Assembly: GCF_040183065.1 (NCBI RefSeq)
Contig: NC_091119.1
Coordinates: forward strand, 196,826,043 to 196,890,042
Length of the DNA: 64,000 nt
From: Periplaneta americana
Taxonomy: Eukaryota > Arthropoda > Insecta > Blattodea > Blattidae
Direction of reading: 5' to 3'
The notes beneath the pieces are model-generated. The model worked only from the letters and a program-made list of their open reading frames with translations, was not told the origin of the DNA and ran no database searches. Within the stretch, counting starts at the first letter, position 1; the number at the start of each line of letters is the position of its first letter. The translations under genes were made by a program, and so were the position numbers. This document shows, piece by piece, positions 30,688 through 44,422 of the stretch.

Positions 30688-33192
30688 CAGTGCTTCCAAA
30701 ACCTTGGTTAGTCTTCAGCCAAATCAATAGGGACAGAAATTACACATTCCTTCCGTTTGAATTTTCTGCCACAGAAAAATGAACATGTCAGAATGGAAAG
30801 CAAAAATATTGCATGTTGAAACGTAAATTAACAATGTGATTTAAAACTTTACAGTTCTTGTTGCAACTTCAGACTGCATATGGTATAAATGGACGAAGGA
30901 TAACTTCAGTTGCTAGGCAGAAAGTCATATATAATTATTAATAAATAAAAATAAGTTAAAAAAATTAAGGCATTTGTATTATTACATATATTTTCTCTAG
31001 CAAAATGCTTCAACACGGGCAATTATATTATGTGGTTCCCTCGTAGACACAGCTATAAATAATTTGGTTATTTTCAAGGAAAGGTTACCGGTACCATAGT
31101 TGGCCTGTCATTTGCTTTGTGATTGAGAAAAACCTCAGAAAAAAACACAACCAAGTAATTAGCCCAAGCGGGAATCGAACCCAAGCACGAGCGAAGCTCT
31201 GAATCAACAGGCAAGTACCTCTCAAACTGGGCTACGCTGGTACTGGTAGCTCTACAAAAATGTAGCTACAATATATAGCAAAGAAGATTAATTCAATTTA
31301 CATGCATAAACAGTCAGTTGAGTGGAAGGTTTGTGTATGTAAAAATTTAGTTAATTCTGTTCTGAACCTTTTCTTTTAGCCTCTTTTAGGTCATTCTTTT
31401 GCTTGAAATTAATGTTTTCATGGTGCTCATGCCAGGAATCATCATGTGAAAATTTTTTAAAATGATTCTGTTTTTCGCAACAATGAAAATTGCCACATGT
31501 TTGCATCATCCATCTTTCCAAAGAATGATAACTATGCCAGTAAGATGATGCTGTTCAGATTGTAAGCACAATTAATGTGATCATGCCTTCTAAGTTTTCA
31601 TGAGTTAATTCTCTATAAAGTACCAGTATGTATTTGTCAAACAGGAGGTGTGCTTGTTGTAGTGCCTCTAAAAGAAAGGCTAAATTTCTCAAATTATTAT
31701 CAGGGTTTTAAAAATCAAATAAAAAATGAAAAAAAATTATAAATATTTTTACTAAGTCAGAAAAGTAATTTTGGCAGACTTCTTTCTTTCCCTCTCTCTC
31801 ATTCTCTTTCTAAAACCTAAAATGGGTAAGACCTTGTGACAATGGATCGCATAGGGTTTTGCAGTTGTTATTGGTTATCCTGTTCCCCAGGGTTCAGGCC
31901 AGGCCACTTGAAATACTCGCATGCATGACCCAAATGTAGCCCTAAATAAAACAAAAATTGTATCCATCCTCCAAAAGCCAGACCAAAAGTGAGTAGGGTA
32001 ATGTTTTACTGAACAAAAATGGCTTTATAAGAATAATAACTATTAGTAGTATATATGGCCTTGGATTTTTCAGGAAAGTTATACAGTTTTAAATATAATG
32101 ATAATTTTCCTTATAAGCAAGTTTTTATTAATCAAGATCATCCAAATTAGGTTATTCGAAAGTGGATATCGTTCATGACATACACGTCACTTCACAACAA
32201 ATACATATATGATAAGTTATTCAGCCTTTTAATATTTTGAATATAAATATTTAAGTATTCAGGGTTTGTTTGTAAGTTGTCTTCAAATTGTTTTTACTAA
32301 GTTATTACAGAAATAGCTACAAAATACACTAAGTTACTCACGTGACAATATTCTCATAAATCAATCCGCCTTGGCCTTGCAATACTTCTCTACAGAATGC
32401 ATTTCACTTAACAATTGTTTATTTTGAAGAATCATGTCATGAAAAGCAACACAGTCCTCACTGAAGAATGATTTTACAAGCATTGATTTTATTGTTTTTT
32501 TACAGACAATTTATTTTTCTCGTCATCCATAGAGCGTTCATGCGAGAAAATTATCTTTGGACACACGCATTTGTTCCAGGGATACATATAATGAACTCCA
32601 CTACCCTCTTCAAATTTGAGAGTTCTCCTTCAGTACTTTTAATAAGATCCACCCAGACTTCATCTAAACGTTTGCTGATGTGATTACTCGTCTTGAGAAA
32701 TTATTAATAATTCACATTAATATTGTTTCATAATAGTCCATTTGCAGTGATGAAGTGCGATGTTAGTAATTTGTAATACGGAATAGACATTGTAACTTTT
32801 CCGTTTTTTCTCAGTTTAGAACTCTAAAATATGGGACGGAAAGCTGTCCTGAACACTTTTCTCTGAACAACGGGATGCATTAGAGAAAAACAAGACTATC
32901 CCATATTTTATGGGATGCCCGGGAACCCTACTGTAGTAATACTTGAGATCATGTGATTGTTAGTCACCCAGCAGAAACGCAAAAAAATCCTGTTAGTTTA
33001 ATTTAAATGATTTGATGGTAGTAAATAGTATATAATGACTAGCCAGTGATCTACTGTATCTGTGGTATAAAATAGCGCAAAATCTAACCTTTTCTGGTGG
33101 CGGACATTACGAAGGCTTTTGTGTATATTCATTCCCATGTTGTCTTCAGACTATATGGAGGGCTCTCACAGGTTACACCTTGAGAACCACTG
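30688..33192. mobile_element. hAT-like element, about 2.5 kb, no transposase recognised
   Basis: Left end CAGTGCTTCCAAAACC; right end, read inward, CAGTGGTTCTCAAGGTG. It is flanked by CTCTAGAG (30680-30687) and CTCTGGAG (33193-33200), an 8-bp duplication with one mismatch that resembles the hAT target consensus. A SINE fragment lies inside at 31100-31240. Confidence 0.55.
31085..31245 (-). mobile_element. tRNA-derived SINE (S2-like), head and start of body
   Basis: On the minus strand: GTAGCCCAGTTTGAGAGGTA (A box), GGGTTCGATTCC (B box), then TTACTTGGTTGTGTTTTTTT, the S2 body start. The 3' part is missing. Confidence 0.7.
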
Positions 33193-33200
33193 CTCTGGAG

Positions 33201-36200
33201 CCTTTTTTTTTTTCTTCTTCCACGAACTAGTTTCTCACAGCAGTGAGATCCTAACATTGAGCAATGAAGCAAGTTCTGCTGTTCCAGTTTTCAAGATGCT
33301 CAATTCCACTTACGGAGTTTTAAAAAAACCTATTTTTGTGCTTTTGCTCAGTGTTACGTGTACGAGTTGCAAAATTAATCCGTTGCTGTATCAAATAAAT
33401 GAATGAAGCGGTAGTTTTCTATATGAGGTCAATATACCGAGATTCCTGCCTTACTATCAAGATGTGGTTCATTGTGAAGTAGGGGGTCTTCGCAAAGATT
33501 TAACGATGCACGAATGCTTGACATGTCTTCGTGTGCTAGAAGTAGTTTCTGGTACAATGATGAGTCTGAAGTGCTGCTCTGTAAATGCATTGTCTTTCCC
33601 TGGAATGGTATCATACCTACCTACAATATGTATCGCATGATAGTTACTTTTCCATTGAGCATAGAGTTATTAAAGTAACAAAATTACTAAACTTATATCC
33701 AAGTTTAAATGGAAGACCCCCGGAACAATCTAAATGATGCATACATCCAAGTTGCTTCCAACTTATGCTGAACTTAAATTATTAAACACTTAGTGAAACA
33801 TTATAAAAGGCTCGTAACTTATTATAACATATAATGACATCATAGACTTAACACAGTATAAAAGTATATTTCTTGTTCAGATTAAAATGCTTTTATTGTA
33901 CATTGAAGTTTAGTAAATTAACAATAGGACGTAACTGTGTGTGCGTGTGAGTGTGAGAGTTTGAATGTTAAAAGTGGATTTTTTATGACTCAGATTTCAT
34001 GGTGAATATTTTCACTGCAACATGATGAACTGTATCTAACGAGAGCTATTTTAAATATGTTAATTGTTGATCTCAAACTCTGATTGTCAATTTAATAAAA
34101 AAAAATACACTACAAAGCTGTGACATGCTGTGACAAAAAATAATTGAAAGTATGGTGGGATTTTTTTATATCAAAAGATTTGATCAACAAAACTACAGGC
34201 ATTGTATTGATATCATGGGAATTTTTATTAACTTCTATCTGGATTTCTTGTTTTTATTTAAACAATTACGTTATTCGATGCAGTTGTTATGGAGAAATAA
34301 CATATTTTTTCTGACTTAAGTTGCAGTATTTAAAGATGCACATTTGTAGATTAATCACAACCTCATTCTTTCTGTTTCTTGATGTATATAAATTCTCTCA
34401 GATGTCTGTTAATTTCTGTACATAATAGAATACTGAGTCAAATCCACGCTCCATTAGTAGCCTTGTAAATTAGAACACCTCAGGTAGAATGTAAAATTGA
34501 CAATGTTCAGCATTCCTAATTAATTAGTTTTGTAAGTAGGCGTAAGAACTTCGCTTATTTCTACACATAACACCTACCTACAGTATCTATATAATGCACA
34601 AAACAACTTTACTCCTATGAAAATGCAGAACACTAAGAAAAAAATCTTTACTTCCCTCAGATAGATGGCCATCGAATTTTATCACCATCATAATTGAGAA
34701 ATATGTTTACACATAATGTATAATGTTTATTAATATTATTATTACTATTATTATTGTAAGAGCTGTAAATAACACAAAATATTATATACACCCACATGAA
34801 GTATTTATATATAATATTATGCTAGGCTATTAATACATAGTTCTCTTGTAAATAAGATTAATGTTTGTTACTAAATTGGGTATTTTGGATCGTGTGTGCA
34901 GGGACGTTCAATTTTATGGACTCGGGGTCAGGATGTGGAATTTGTTATTGAGTAATGTATAGACATTTAAAGTTGAAAGAAAGGACCAGATGCAAGCATC
35001 TATTTCTGAATGTGATTGTGTATATTTTTTATTCATTGGTGTCTTTTTTAACAAAATATTTCTGGCTTGTATTTTTAAACATATCTGGGTTAAAAGAAAC
35101 CCCACTAAAAAGAATTTAAGTTGTGCCCTGAACAAACTCGTTCTTTTATGACGTTATTAATAAAATAAAGCAGGGTAAATTTTAACAATCGTATGCAAGT
35201 GATGACGATGGATTGGAAGACGAACGTTATTTTTACAGGAATGAAAAGAATGACTTACATGTAATGTTAGGAAATTCGAACTGAGGTAGCTTGATGGCAT
35301 TGAACAATGTCGAGTAACCATAATGAACACACTGTCTTAAATGCAATTCATGGTTAATGTTAAACATATTTTTTATTTCAGGGGACCATGATTACTATAA
35401 ACATGTGAAAATAAATTACCATACTGTGTTTTTATACTGTATCTTCAAATACACTATTGGCTCCCTTCCAAATTATCAGCAAAATGCAGTGAGCCACAAC
35501 AAGGAGAAAAGGCTACCAAATCCTGTGAAGTTAACCAGACTATCATATGACGATACATCTGTGTAATCAAAATGGCATGGAAAGATTCGCACATTAATGC
35601 ATAAATATAACTTTCATGCAATAAGCATTGTATGTAAGGGCTGGTCATTGCGATAAGCTTCGTATTAAAATTATTTTCTGTTTTTTGCCTTCAATATAAC
35701 ATGAAGCAGTAAAGTAATTACATAATTCGTAATTAATTCCGTGTAAGGATATGAATACTCAGGGAGAATAACGAACTTTATGTACAGGAACCTCATGAGT
35801 GATGTCTTATTTGTGTCACTTATGAGGTTCAAACCTGTCTTTGGACAGTTGACTAAACAACAACAATATATAGGAATTCTTCTCTGTGCACTTGTAATAT
35901 ATTGGATCAACCACTGTGAAATTATTTTTAAAAATTGTTATTGTAGGCAAAGGTGAGATAGTGGGGTCAGTTGAGAGGACTCTGGGACCTTTCGGGAAGT
36001 TATGGTAACGACAAAAATGTCGTCTCCATCTGGAATTGAAATCAGGCTTATTTATAAAATAAAATTGAGACACCAGGTTCCAAAATCCGTCTTATTCACT
36101 TCTGAATGAAATTGTTTTAGCAGCAATTTCAGAATCTTCGCCCTTTTTTACCATTCTATTAGTACATGATGTTCCAAACTACGTTTCATTTATTTTATTT

Positions 36201-39060
36201 AAAAAGTTAAAAATATACGATTATCCCAGAAGACTACTAATCCACCAGTGTATCGTTCATGTTGTTTCCATTAACTATGCAACCATATTGCAAATAGATT
36301 ATGGTTCTATAAAGATCTTTGTCGTTTCGTATCTTGTTTAATAGAAGAATTTGGTTAGTGCTGGTATTTAAAAATTATGAACATAATTCGATATTGAACC
36401 TCGACACTTATCTGGGTCTTTTCTGACCAAACATCATCTTTTATTGTTAATATCTACATCCACATACTCCGAAATGTTCCAGTACCGGTATTTAATTTCC
36501 TTTACAATTAAAATTGTTATTTCATAATTATATATTGAGTCTTTTTATGTTTATTGCTTGGGTTCGTAGATGGCCTCAGCTATATAACACGTCTTTATTT
36601 TGTAGTTAGAATTATTTTGTAATGATAGTGTTTTGTTGTAAACAAAGTGAACATGTACTTCGAAAAGTGAACAAATGAAACAAATAGCCTGTAGCATAAA
36701 CTGCCTTGTATGCTATGGGTAAAATGTTGTAGGTTCAAGAGTAATTATTTATTTGTATTTGTAAAATTAGCTTCTTGTTCTTTCTACTACTGCAGACTAA
36801 ATTAATTAATTAATTAATTAATTATCTAAACATAATAATTAACACTTGCTACAATAATAGTTTCAAGGAAAGTGAATTTGTTCTCTGATAATTGAAAAAA
36901 TAAAAACACAAATACAGAATAGTCTGTCGTTAAAATAATTTAATTAATTCATTGTTTAAACATAGTGAGTAAATCTAGATGCAATAAACTTTCAGTTCGT
37001 ACAGTACCGTATATAAAAATGCAGTAAGTTATAAAATATCCTAATTATTAATAACAAATATTCTTGACGAAAAAAAAAGACCCCAGATAAGTTGTATGAA
37101 ATTCTAGAGCAGCTAAATTGTGAGGGTTAAAATAAAACGGTATGGAAAGTTTTGTATTTTATAGCTAGTCAGCACTGCAACAGTTACAACATGGAGCTTA
37201 GGTTGCTTGTCATGCAAGGTTATGTCTGCCTGGCATACCAAGTTTCCTTGGTGCTTCATTGTAATTTTATAATTCAAATTTTAAAGCCCAGCACCATCAT
37301 TTTCCTATTTTCTATTCATATTTAACATTTTGAACTCTACATTCAGCTCAAGACACATTTCTTTGCACTTTTTTTTTTTCTGTTTTTATCATAGGCTAAT
37401 GAGATATGATAACACATTATTTGGTTCATGATTCGAAATAATGAGACTTCCTTACTTTTCAGTAATGTAACTAATATTTTCCAGCTTAATATTTTATAAG
37501 ACTCAGAAAAAAACAGATATGAAAGTAGCGAATGCCAATTATTACTGGCTGCAGTTTTAGAACCCTCCCTGTTCAGTGTACAGTTCCAATCAAAATCTTA
37601 TCCAAAATATTACTGTACCTCTTATTTTGTTATCATCATTAAAGTTTGAAGGTTGAAACTTCACAGACTGATTTTCTTCTTCTTTATTGATTTTTTAACA
37701 CACAGGTTTAAGTAGATTATCAAAAAGGCAACTTACAAAAATATTTTTTGTGATTAATGGAAAACAAATAAACTGTATAGGAAGGATTTTGGAATTAGAC
37801 TTTGGAGAATTACGGACACCACGTTGAAACTAGTCAACCAGGTAATTTACCACCATATTAACACAGTAAAGCAGTTATTACTTATTCAGAAATAATAATT
37901 TAATTAATGAACTGTTAATTTTGTTTAATGTTCGGCTGGATAGATATATAAGCTATTATTCTGTTACTCGTAAATCAAAAACAGTTATTTTCTTCCCACA
38001 TAAAACAGCCACGCACAAAAATAAAGTAATGACTGTGTAAATTAGCAAAACAGTCTTTCGTAATCAGTGAAATAAATAAATGTACACAATGCTATCAAAG
38101 TCTTTTGTTCAATAAAATGAAGTCTCAGAATTTGGTAGTTTTTTCTATTATAGACTAGAATGCAGAATATCACCTGGGTCAACATTCATTGTTTCAGTAC
38201 TTAAATGTTAATTCATTTATAAAATGTTGCAAGTTGATGTTAATTTATTTCTTAAGCTAACAACATTCTTGTTATTTATATCAGATCAAAGATAACAAGC
38301 CACATTTTACATGCACAATATAAGATATTCTAAAATAAAGAAATCAGGAAAAATGTCCAGTTAAATGATATTAATTTGGTAATTGATAATTGAATCAGAA
38401 AGTCAAATCTTGCTTTTTTTCGATTGTAAGAACGATCTCTCGATTTATTTGTACACAGGTATAAAGAACTGTTCATTGCAGCCATTTAGTGCATTATATT
38501 TTGAAAGAAAAGTTTACATATACTTAAGGAATAGGTAACTAGAAAAGATTAAATGAAATATTGTTGATTGTGTACTGAAGGAAGAGTACACTTAAAAACT
38601 ACATTTTGCAGAAAGTAGGCTACATGCTTTGTATATAATTTTAAGTACCTACGTAACAAAAACTGTCGATGAATTAGCACATTCAGCATATGCCTTATTC
38701 AAGCCTGTATTCAAAACGCATCTGCCATAATTATTGTAATTGAAGTAAATAGTAATGTTTTAATGCACAATAGTACATCTTAAACAAATTTGAATTGTTG
38801 CAAGACATGTAATGTATCATAGGGTGAAAAATTACTTTGAAGGTTACTAGTTTTACTTAGTTCAGACTCAAGACACTTGAACAGAGACTCAATAAAGGAT
38901 TGACTACAATAAAATTCATGTGTCATAATTTGAAATATGAGCGTCAGTCCAAAACAATGTTTATAAGTATTATATCTTTCTATTATGATTAAAATACCGG
39001 TAATCTGATCTATTCTAGGGATATTTAATGTTCTTAAATCTCTGCTTGACAAGAATAATT
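33201..39060. other. no recognised gene
   Basis: Nearly 6 kb of AT-rich sequence. Short frames (for example 33119-33406, 35357-35566, 38780-39052) have no known motif or splice-consistent neighbours. It holds an (AATT)n run at 36798-36823 and otherwise nothing I can support. Confidence 0.45.
36798..36823. repeat. (AATT)n microsatellite
   Basis: About six TAAT/AATT units. Confidence 0.9.
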
Positions 39061-39110
39061 ATACATCTTGATTACACAACTTTTAATACTATATCACTTC
39101 GGAATATACT
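39061..39110 (-). repeat. Penelope-type terminal fragment
   Basis: ATACATCTTGATTACACAAC followed by TTCGGAATAT is the reverse complement of the end of Penelope copy B and of 2113-2157. Confidence 0.6.
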
Positions 39111-39438
39111 TAAATATACGAATATACGTAAGTCATGCCAAATTTAGATAAGTACCTCAACTTTGGCGAGGACTATATTGAAAGAAGCAGTGTAAGTGTT
39201 ACTGCTTTTATTTGAAATATAAATTTTATGTACCGGTATCAAAAATTCAATTTGTAAACTTTTATTTGGACTGAACCTCATAAATTTCCCTTTCCTATTT
39301 TGTCTTCACTGTAGAGAGCCTGAAGCCAATCCACAGCCAACCTAGAGGTAAGTGTTGTACTGTATTTTATTTCGTCCTGAAGATCATACAAGAAGATACT
39401 GGACATGTCAAAAGAAAGTTAAAAACTAGAATTAATTC

Positions 39439-39643
39439 CAAAAGGTAAAGGTATCCCCGTAACATGCCATGAAGGCACTTGGGGGGGCATGGAGGTAGAG
39501 CCCCATGCTTTCCATGACCTCGGCACTAGAATGAGGTGGTGTGGTCGGCACCACGCTCTGACCGCCTTTTACCCCCGGGAAAGACCCGGTACTCAATTTT
39601 ATAGGAGGCTGAGTAAACCTCGGGGCCGTTCTGAAAGTTTGGC
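39439..39643 (-). mobile_element. SINE family S1, headless copy
   Basis: The reverse complement of the S1 body (GGGGATACC end, TCCATGACCTCGGCACTAGA, ACCCCCGGGAAAGACCCGG), lacking the tRNA head. Confidence 0.85.
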
Positions 39644-39734
39644 ATACAGCTTCCAATAACAACATGCCGTATTTTCTCGAATACTCCACGCACTTTTTTC
39701 CGAAATATACAAGTAAAAAAACACGGGTGTGCAG

Positions 39735-39940
39735 CTTTTTTTTTTTTTTTAGTAGGTTATTTTACGACGCTTTATCAACATCTCAGGTTATTTAGCGTCT
39801 GAATGAGATGAAGATGATAATGCTGGTGAAATGAATCTGGAGTCCAGCACCGAAAGTTACCCAGCATTTGCTCATATGGGGTTGAAGGAAAACCCCGGAA
39901 AAAACCTCAACCAGGTAACTTGTCCCGACCAGAACACAGT
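39735..39940 (-). mobile_element. SINE family S2 copy
   Basis: On the minus strand: CCTGGTTGAGGTTTTTTCCG, CTGGGTAACTTTCGGTGCTG, ending CGTCGTAAAATAACCTACT with an A tail (T run 39735-39750). The tRNA head is mostly absent. Confidence 0.85.
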
Positions 39941-40290
39941 CTAATGCTTCCCTATTAAGCACCTAATGGAAGTATGTCACAAACAGTAGCCAATATTTTC
40001 AAAACGAGGGGTCATTGGCCACCCATACCAGGTATGACTTTAAACAGTACGTCTTGTACTTTCATCTCGCACAATCTTATTCCATTCGGTGATATATAGA
40101 TCGTGTCCTCTCCTTGTAAGTAAATTGAATTTTATAACTATTTGTTGTAATCTAATATGTATCGGTATTTATTTTTTATATTTGGTAATTTTATTTCTGG
40201 TATATTATATCATTTTAAAATATTTTCATAATACTTAGGGATCATACTTTTCAGTTTGTTATATTTTCATTTGTACTTACCTATGTAATA

Positions 40291-40431
40291 ACTTACTTAC
40301 CTATGGCCTTTAAGGAACCCAGAGGTTCATTGCCGCCCTCACATAAGCCCGCCATCGGTCTCTATCCTGAGCAAGGTTAATTCAGTCTCTACCATCATAT
40401 TCTACCCCTCTCAAATCCATTTTTATATTAC
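40291..40431 (-). mobile_element. RTE-clade LINE 3' end, copy 4 (short)
   Basis: TTACTTACCTATGGCCTTTA then AGGAACCCAGAGGTTCATTG: the same 3' terminus as copies 1-3, about 140 bp long. Confidence 0.85.
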
Positions 40432-40809
40432 TCATAGCACATCTGTTTTATATGGTAATTCAGAAATTAATTTAAAGTTATCGATAATTTCTTTAATACA
40501 ATTGTTTCAACACTGAAATCGTCTTGAAGGTATAACACAAAATCTCTTGATAAGGCATTGTAATGCTTTGTAGATACGAAGCTCAAAGGTAATCACAGAT
40601 ATAGTGAATGCATTACATAACTGTTATATCACATAAACAATCTTATCTGCATGAAGTGTTGAGATTTGTAAGCTGCAGTTAACCGGTAGAGGTATATGTT
40701 ATGAAATGTTGCATATAGAGATACAATGATGCATTTTAGTCTAGGCCTATACATTGCAGTTATATTTTTTGATTAGCCATTTTAGTTATTTTCATTCTAG
40801 AGAATTTTA

Positions 40810-41470
40810 ATGCTTATTCATATTCATATTCATTTATTGCATCCAACTGGTCACATACTTGATATGGGACATGTCAAAAGTACCGCATAATTATCGATGC
40901 TAAGCTACAACAGAATTAAAATACAACATAATACATTAAGTAAAATACAACGTACAATATTTCAACATTAATTATAAATAATTTCAACATTAACAAATAA
41001 CCACAAGAACAGATATAACACTTTACAAGACAAATCGCATTTCATTTAGAGTCTGGAGTTAATTTCAACCAATGCATCCTTCATGAGAAGACATCCTTCT
41101 CGAAGTCAGGATCTGGAAAAGAGAAAGTAAAATTTTTTAAGTAAGGCCTTCTTTTTCTCAAGGCAATTTTCAATAAATTCATTCATACTGTAAAAGCAGT
41201 TTTTTTTATATTAAAATTTTGTAAAGGCTTTCATAAATTTTTGATGTGCAGATATTATTTTCTTTAAAATAATTTGGTAGGCCATTATACATAAGACAAG
41301 CAGCATGAATGAAACTGTTTTTATATAGAATAATTGTGTTAAAACTTTCAATAAAAATACTATCTTTATTTCTTGTATTGTGCTGGTGTGTGTCTGAATT
41401 TGTAGAAAAACTATACAAATTATATCTTGTTGAATCAAATTTGTGTCTTCTTACACATATTTTACCATCG
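40810..41470 (-). mobile_element. CR1/Jockey-like LINE 3' end
   Basis: A minus-strand coding tail (41206-41470) and a 3' region ending in repeated ATGAATATGAATA near 40812-40832 define a 5'-truncated LINE different from the RTE copies. Confidence 0.55.
41206..41470 (-). pseudogene. LINE reverse transcriptase C-terminal tail
   Basis: The frame reads RRHKFDSTRYNLYSFSTNSD, THQHNTRNKDSIFIESFNT, LYKNSFIHAACLMYNGLPN and YFKENN to the stop after YKILI. The sequence HxHNTRxK.....FxxxxxxxYNxLPxxxK....KxYxxLYKxLI is the usual C-terminal signature after the RT domain in CR1- or Jockey-type LINE proteins. The catalytic domain is missing. Confidence 0.55.
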
Positions 41471-42050
41471 AGTTAAATGTTTTTACAAATATAGTCATGA
41501 TCTAGTTGTGCAATACTTGTGAAATCCCAACCCCAGTTGATGTCGCCATAAGAGGTTTTGTACACGAGTAGGCCTATTTATTTGCTATATTCATATACAG
41601 TACAGATATACTGTTAAAACAAAAACAGATATCCTATACAGCATTGTTGTAGATAGCACATAAAAATAGCTATGCACATTATTATACAATATACCTTGTT
41701 TTCTCATAAAATTGATATTAAGTTCTCTTGACGCGAATGAATATACTGTGCTATTGGAGCAATAGTCACTATTTATTTATTTTTATTGTTTATTCAGCAA
41801 TATTGGCAAAAGAGAAGTTTCATCCTTTGTGTCCCTTTTGAAAAAGAAAACTGATACTATAAATCAAAATGCAAACTTTTCAGCTTCAACATTGTCATGT
41901 TTGAAGCATGTATATCCTAACTGAACAGCCTTATCATGAAACTTTAATGATTTATCAGTACTATACACAGTTAAATGCTTTATACATCTGATCATCATAT
42001 TCCTTTCATGTTGCGAGGGTCGTTAAATAAATCATAATTTAATTTTAATT
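41471..42050. other. no recognised feature
   Basis: AT-rich sequence with no motif. Confidence 0.5.
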
Positions 42051-42140
42051 TTCAATAGCTCAGATGGAAAGAGCGCTCAGCACGCACAGCTGAGAGGTCC
42101 TGAGTTCGATTCCCGTTGCCGGAACGAATTTTTCTCAAAT
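42050..42140 (+). repeat. tRNA-like SINE head
   Basis: AATAGCTCAGATGGAAAGAGC (A box), GAGTTCGATTCC (B box) and GCCGGAACGAATTTTTCTC, the same tRNA-to-body junction style as the 11.3- and 16.3-kb elements. Confidence 0.7.
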
Positions 42141-42472
42141 TAATAGATATTTACAGTATGGCTACTTATAGTCATTGATTATTCAATGAGGATGGCGAGA
42201 CCTCATATAAGAATATAAATGTATATAATAATATATTGTTGGATTGCAAATATTGAATCTCTTCATATAAATTGCTTAAAAGGGGAGAAATTATTTCAGA
42301 ACAGGTTTTCTCCAGTCTGTCAGTTTTTTGACGTTTAGAGTACACAATTCGTTATTCTAAGTTTTTGATTGTAAAAGATGTGATCATATGTGAAATATAT
42401 TGTCATCAAATACAGAAATCAATTTGAGAGACGAGCCATTGTGATGCAAGAAGGTGAAATTTAATCCTCCAG

Positions 42473-42559
42473 CCAATCAAACATCGCAACATTAAATTGC
42501 TAGTGTGACGTCATTTCCTTCAATGCTTTAACCCGCCCGTCGTCCATCTTGGCTCAGTT
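42473..42559 (+). promoter_or_regulatory. candidate TATA-less promoter
   Basis: Within 90 bp there are a CCAAT box (42473-42477), a CRE palindrome TGACGTCA (42506-42513), a YY1-like GTCCATCTTGG (42542-42552) and an insect-type initiator TCAGTT (42554-42559). The block is locally richer in G and C than its surroundings. No DPE match was found at the expected distance. Confidence 0.4.
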
Positions 42560-42659
42560 ACCAGTTGGTCCTGTTAGCTAGTGGGAGTGTATTTTTCTCT
42601 GGTTCCACGGATTACGGCTCTACCCGTTCAATCCGTATTCAATGTGTATGGCTCTTGTG
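42555..42659 (+). other. candidate first exon (mostly 5' UTR) of an unknown gene
   Basis: From the initiator the transcript would run to GCTCTTGTG/GTAAGT, a near-perfect splice donor at 42660. Two ATGs (42642 and 42648) are in one frame and give MCMALV or MALV, ending in phase 0. The next exon candidate at 44423 also opens in phase 0. No homologue is recognised; the call rests on signals only. Confidence 0.35.
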
Positions 42660-44422
42660 GTAAGTGATTTAAAATTGTAACTTTATTAATAGATTAATTA
42701 GAGAAGTCCCGAGTGACCCACATAACCTTTCTCAAAAGCGAATGAATTGAAGGGAGAGGCGGTCTCGGTATGCATCGCGAATAGAATATTGTTCAGTAGT
42801 GAAATTTCTCCCCTACTGGAATAAAATAGTTGTGTTTAATCAGTTTTGTTTCTTCACTTTTGTATTTTTATAGGTTATTTATTCGTAGTTCGGAAATTTT
42901 ACGTTGCTTGAAATATTTTATTATTTGTAGTGCCTAGACCTATCCAAAATGTCAGCCACCTAGCAAATCTTGTCAAGCCTGGTATTGGGAATTTAGATGC
43001 ATCTTTAAATTGAAACATATGAATGAAAAATATATTAAATGTGATATACATTTTTATTATATTATTCGGTATTTCCATTAATGTAAGAGTTTACTTTATT
43101 TACATCGCGAAACAACAATTTGTAGCATTTGTTTTGTTTTCACGTCACACTAATTGTATGACATTCTTATGTTTTATTTTACTCAGTTTACTATTAAAAC
43201 AGTAGTATTTATGTGGGAATGGAGATGAATTTATTAATGTCCATCAATCTGAAGATTTTATGTGCGCTATTACTGTTCACTATAATTAATTCGTTCTTGA
43301 ATAATCCGTGTTTGTTTATAGCTACTTAGCCTGCATAATCCAAATATTTGTAAGATTTATTTAGATAGAATTTGTATTGTATTTACAGGTTTAACGCCAC
43401 ATTATGATCTGTTCACATGTTTAAGTGAAACTAATTATGAATCCTCTTCATGTTTTGCCTTTTGCATTTTCAAATAAATGCCCCTGAGTAAGTCGTTAGT
43501 AAGCCTATCAGAAATTTTATCGTCTGTCCTACAACGAACCACAATAATACTATAAATCAGTGAATACAAGACATTTTCCTAGGACTAAAAATACAGTACA
43601 GATGGAATACCAAAATGATTTGCCATGGACCAAATTTGTGATGCACATTACCGAGGCTGACTATTACTGTTCCGTTTTATCACACTGCAAGTTACGTACG
43701 GTAGCCCTTGTATTGTTACATAGACATACGTGTGTACCCATCCCATTGTATTCATGTACAGATACGGTACTACAGTGATTGTCAAGGGAATGGTGGTTTC
43801 AGAAGCATCGTATGTCGTTAAATTTAACATAATTGGAGTAAGGAGGACGATAAAAGCAATTCTTAACTATATGATGTCATATATCGGTACTCAAATGATT
43901 AAAACAAAAGAAAAACTCTCCATTTGACTGAAATACATACACCATTTAGACGTTTACCGACGTTCGATTGTATTGTTTACATGAAAGTAGTAATTATATT
44001 TTTATTAGTTGGTGGGTTACTTTTTTAAATATTGTTTTTCCATACGTTTAGCATACAAATTTATAGCAATATGACATTGTGAAAAATACTGAATACGTAG
44101 GCTATACTAAACAAAAACACACATTTTAAAAGGACGATTTTTTTCCTTCTTATTCGTTCAACCCTTTTCCTCACTGTCTTTTCAGCTCATTTTTCTTCTG
44201 TTCTTTTCTATCTTATCTTTTCTCTTTTTCTGTTTATATTTATCCCACTCTCTCTACCTACTGTTTATTCTTTCTCCGCTTGCCATTCCCCCCCCCTCTT
44301 CCCTCTCTATGCCTGTGTCATCTTTCCATTCCTCTTATTTACTCACTTTGTCCTTTTCCACTACATTTTCAATTTTCTCCTATTTCTCTTCGTACAGCTT
44401 AATTACCGTCCTTATTATATAG
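42660..44422 (+). other. candidate intron, otherwise no feature
   Basis: AT-rich sequence ending in a pyrimidine-rich stretch (about 44138-44400) and AG at 44421-44422. No repeat was recognised. Confidence 0.35.

Noticed and set aside
32468-32683. coding exon
   Set aside because: It follows a T-tract and AG but the peptide matches nothing I recognise and the region lies inside a probable hAT element.
35357-35566. small gene after TTTCAG acceptor
   Set aside because: The peptide has no motif and there is no donor-supported continuation or upstream exon in phase.
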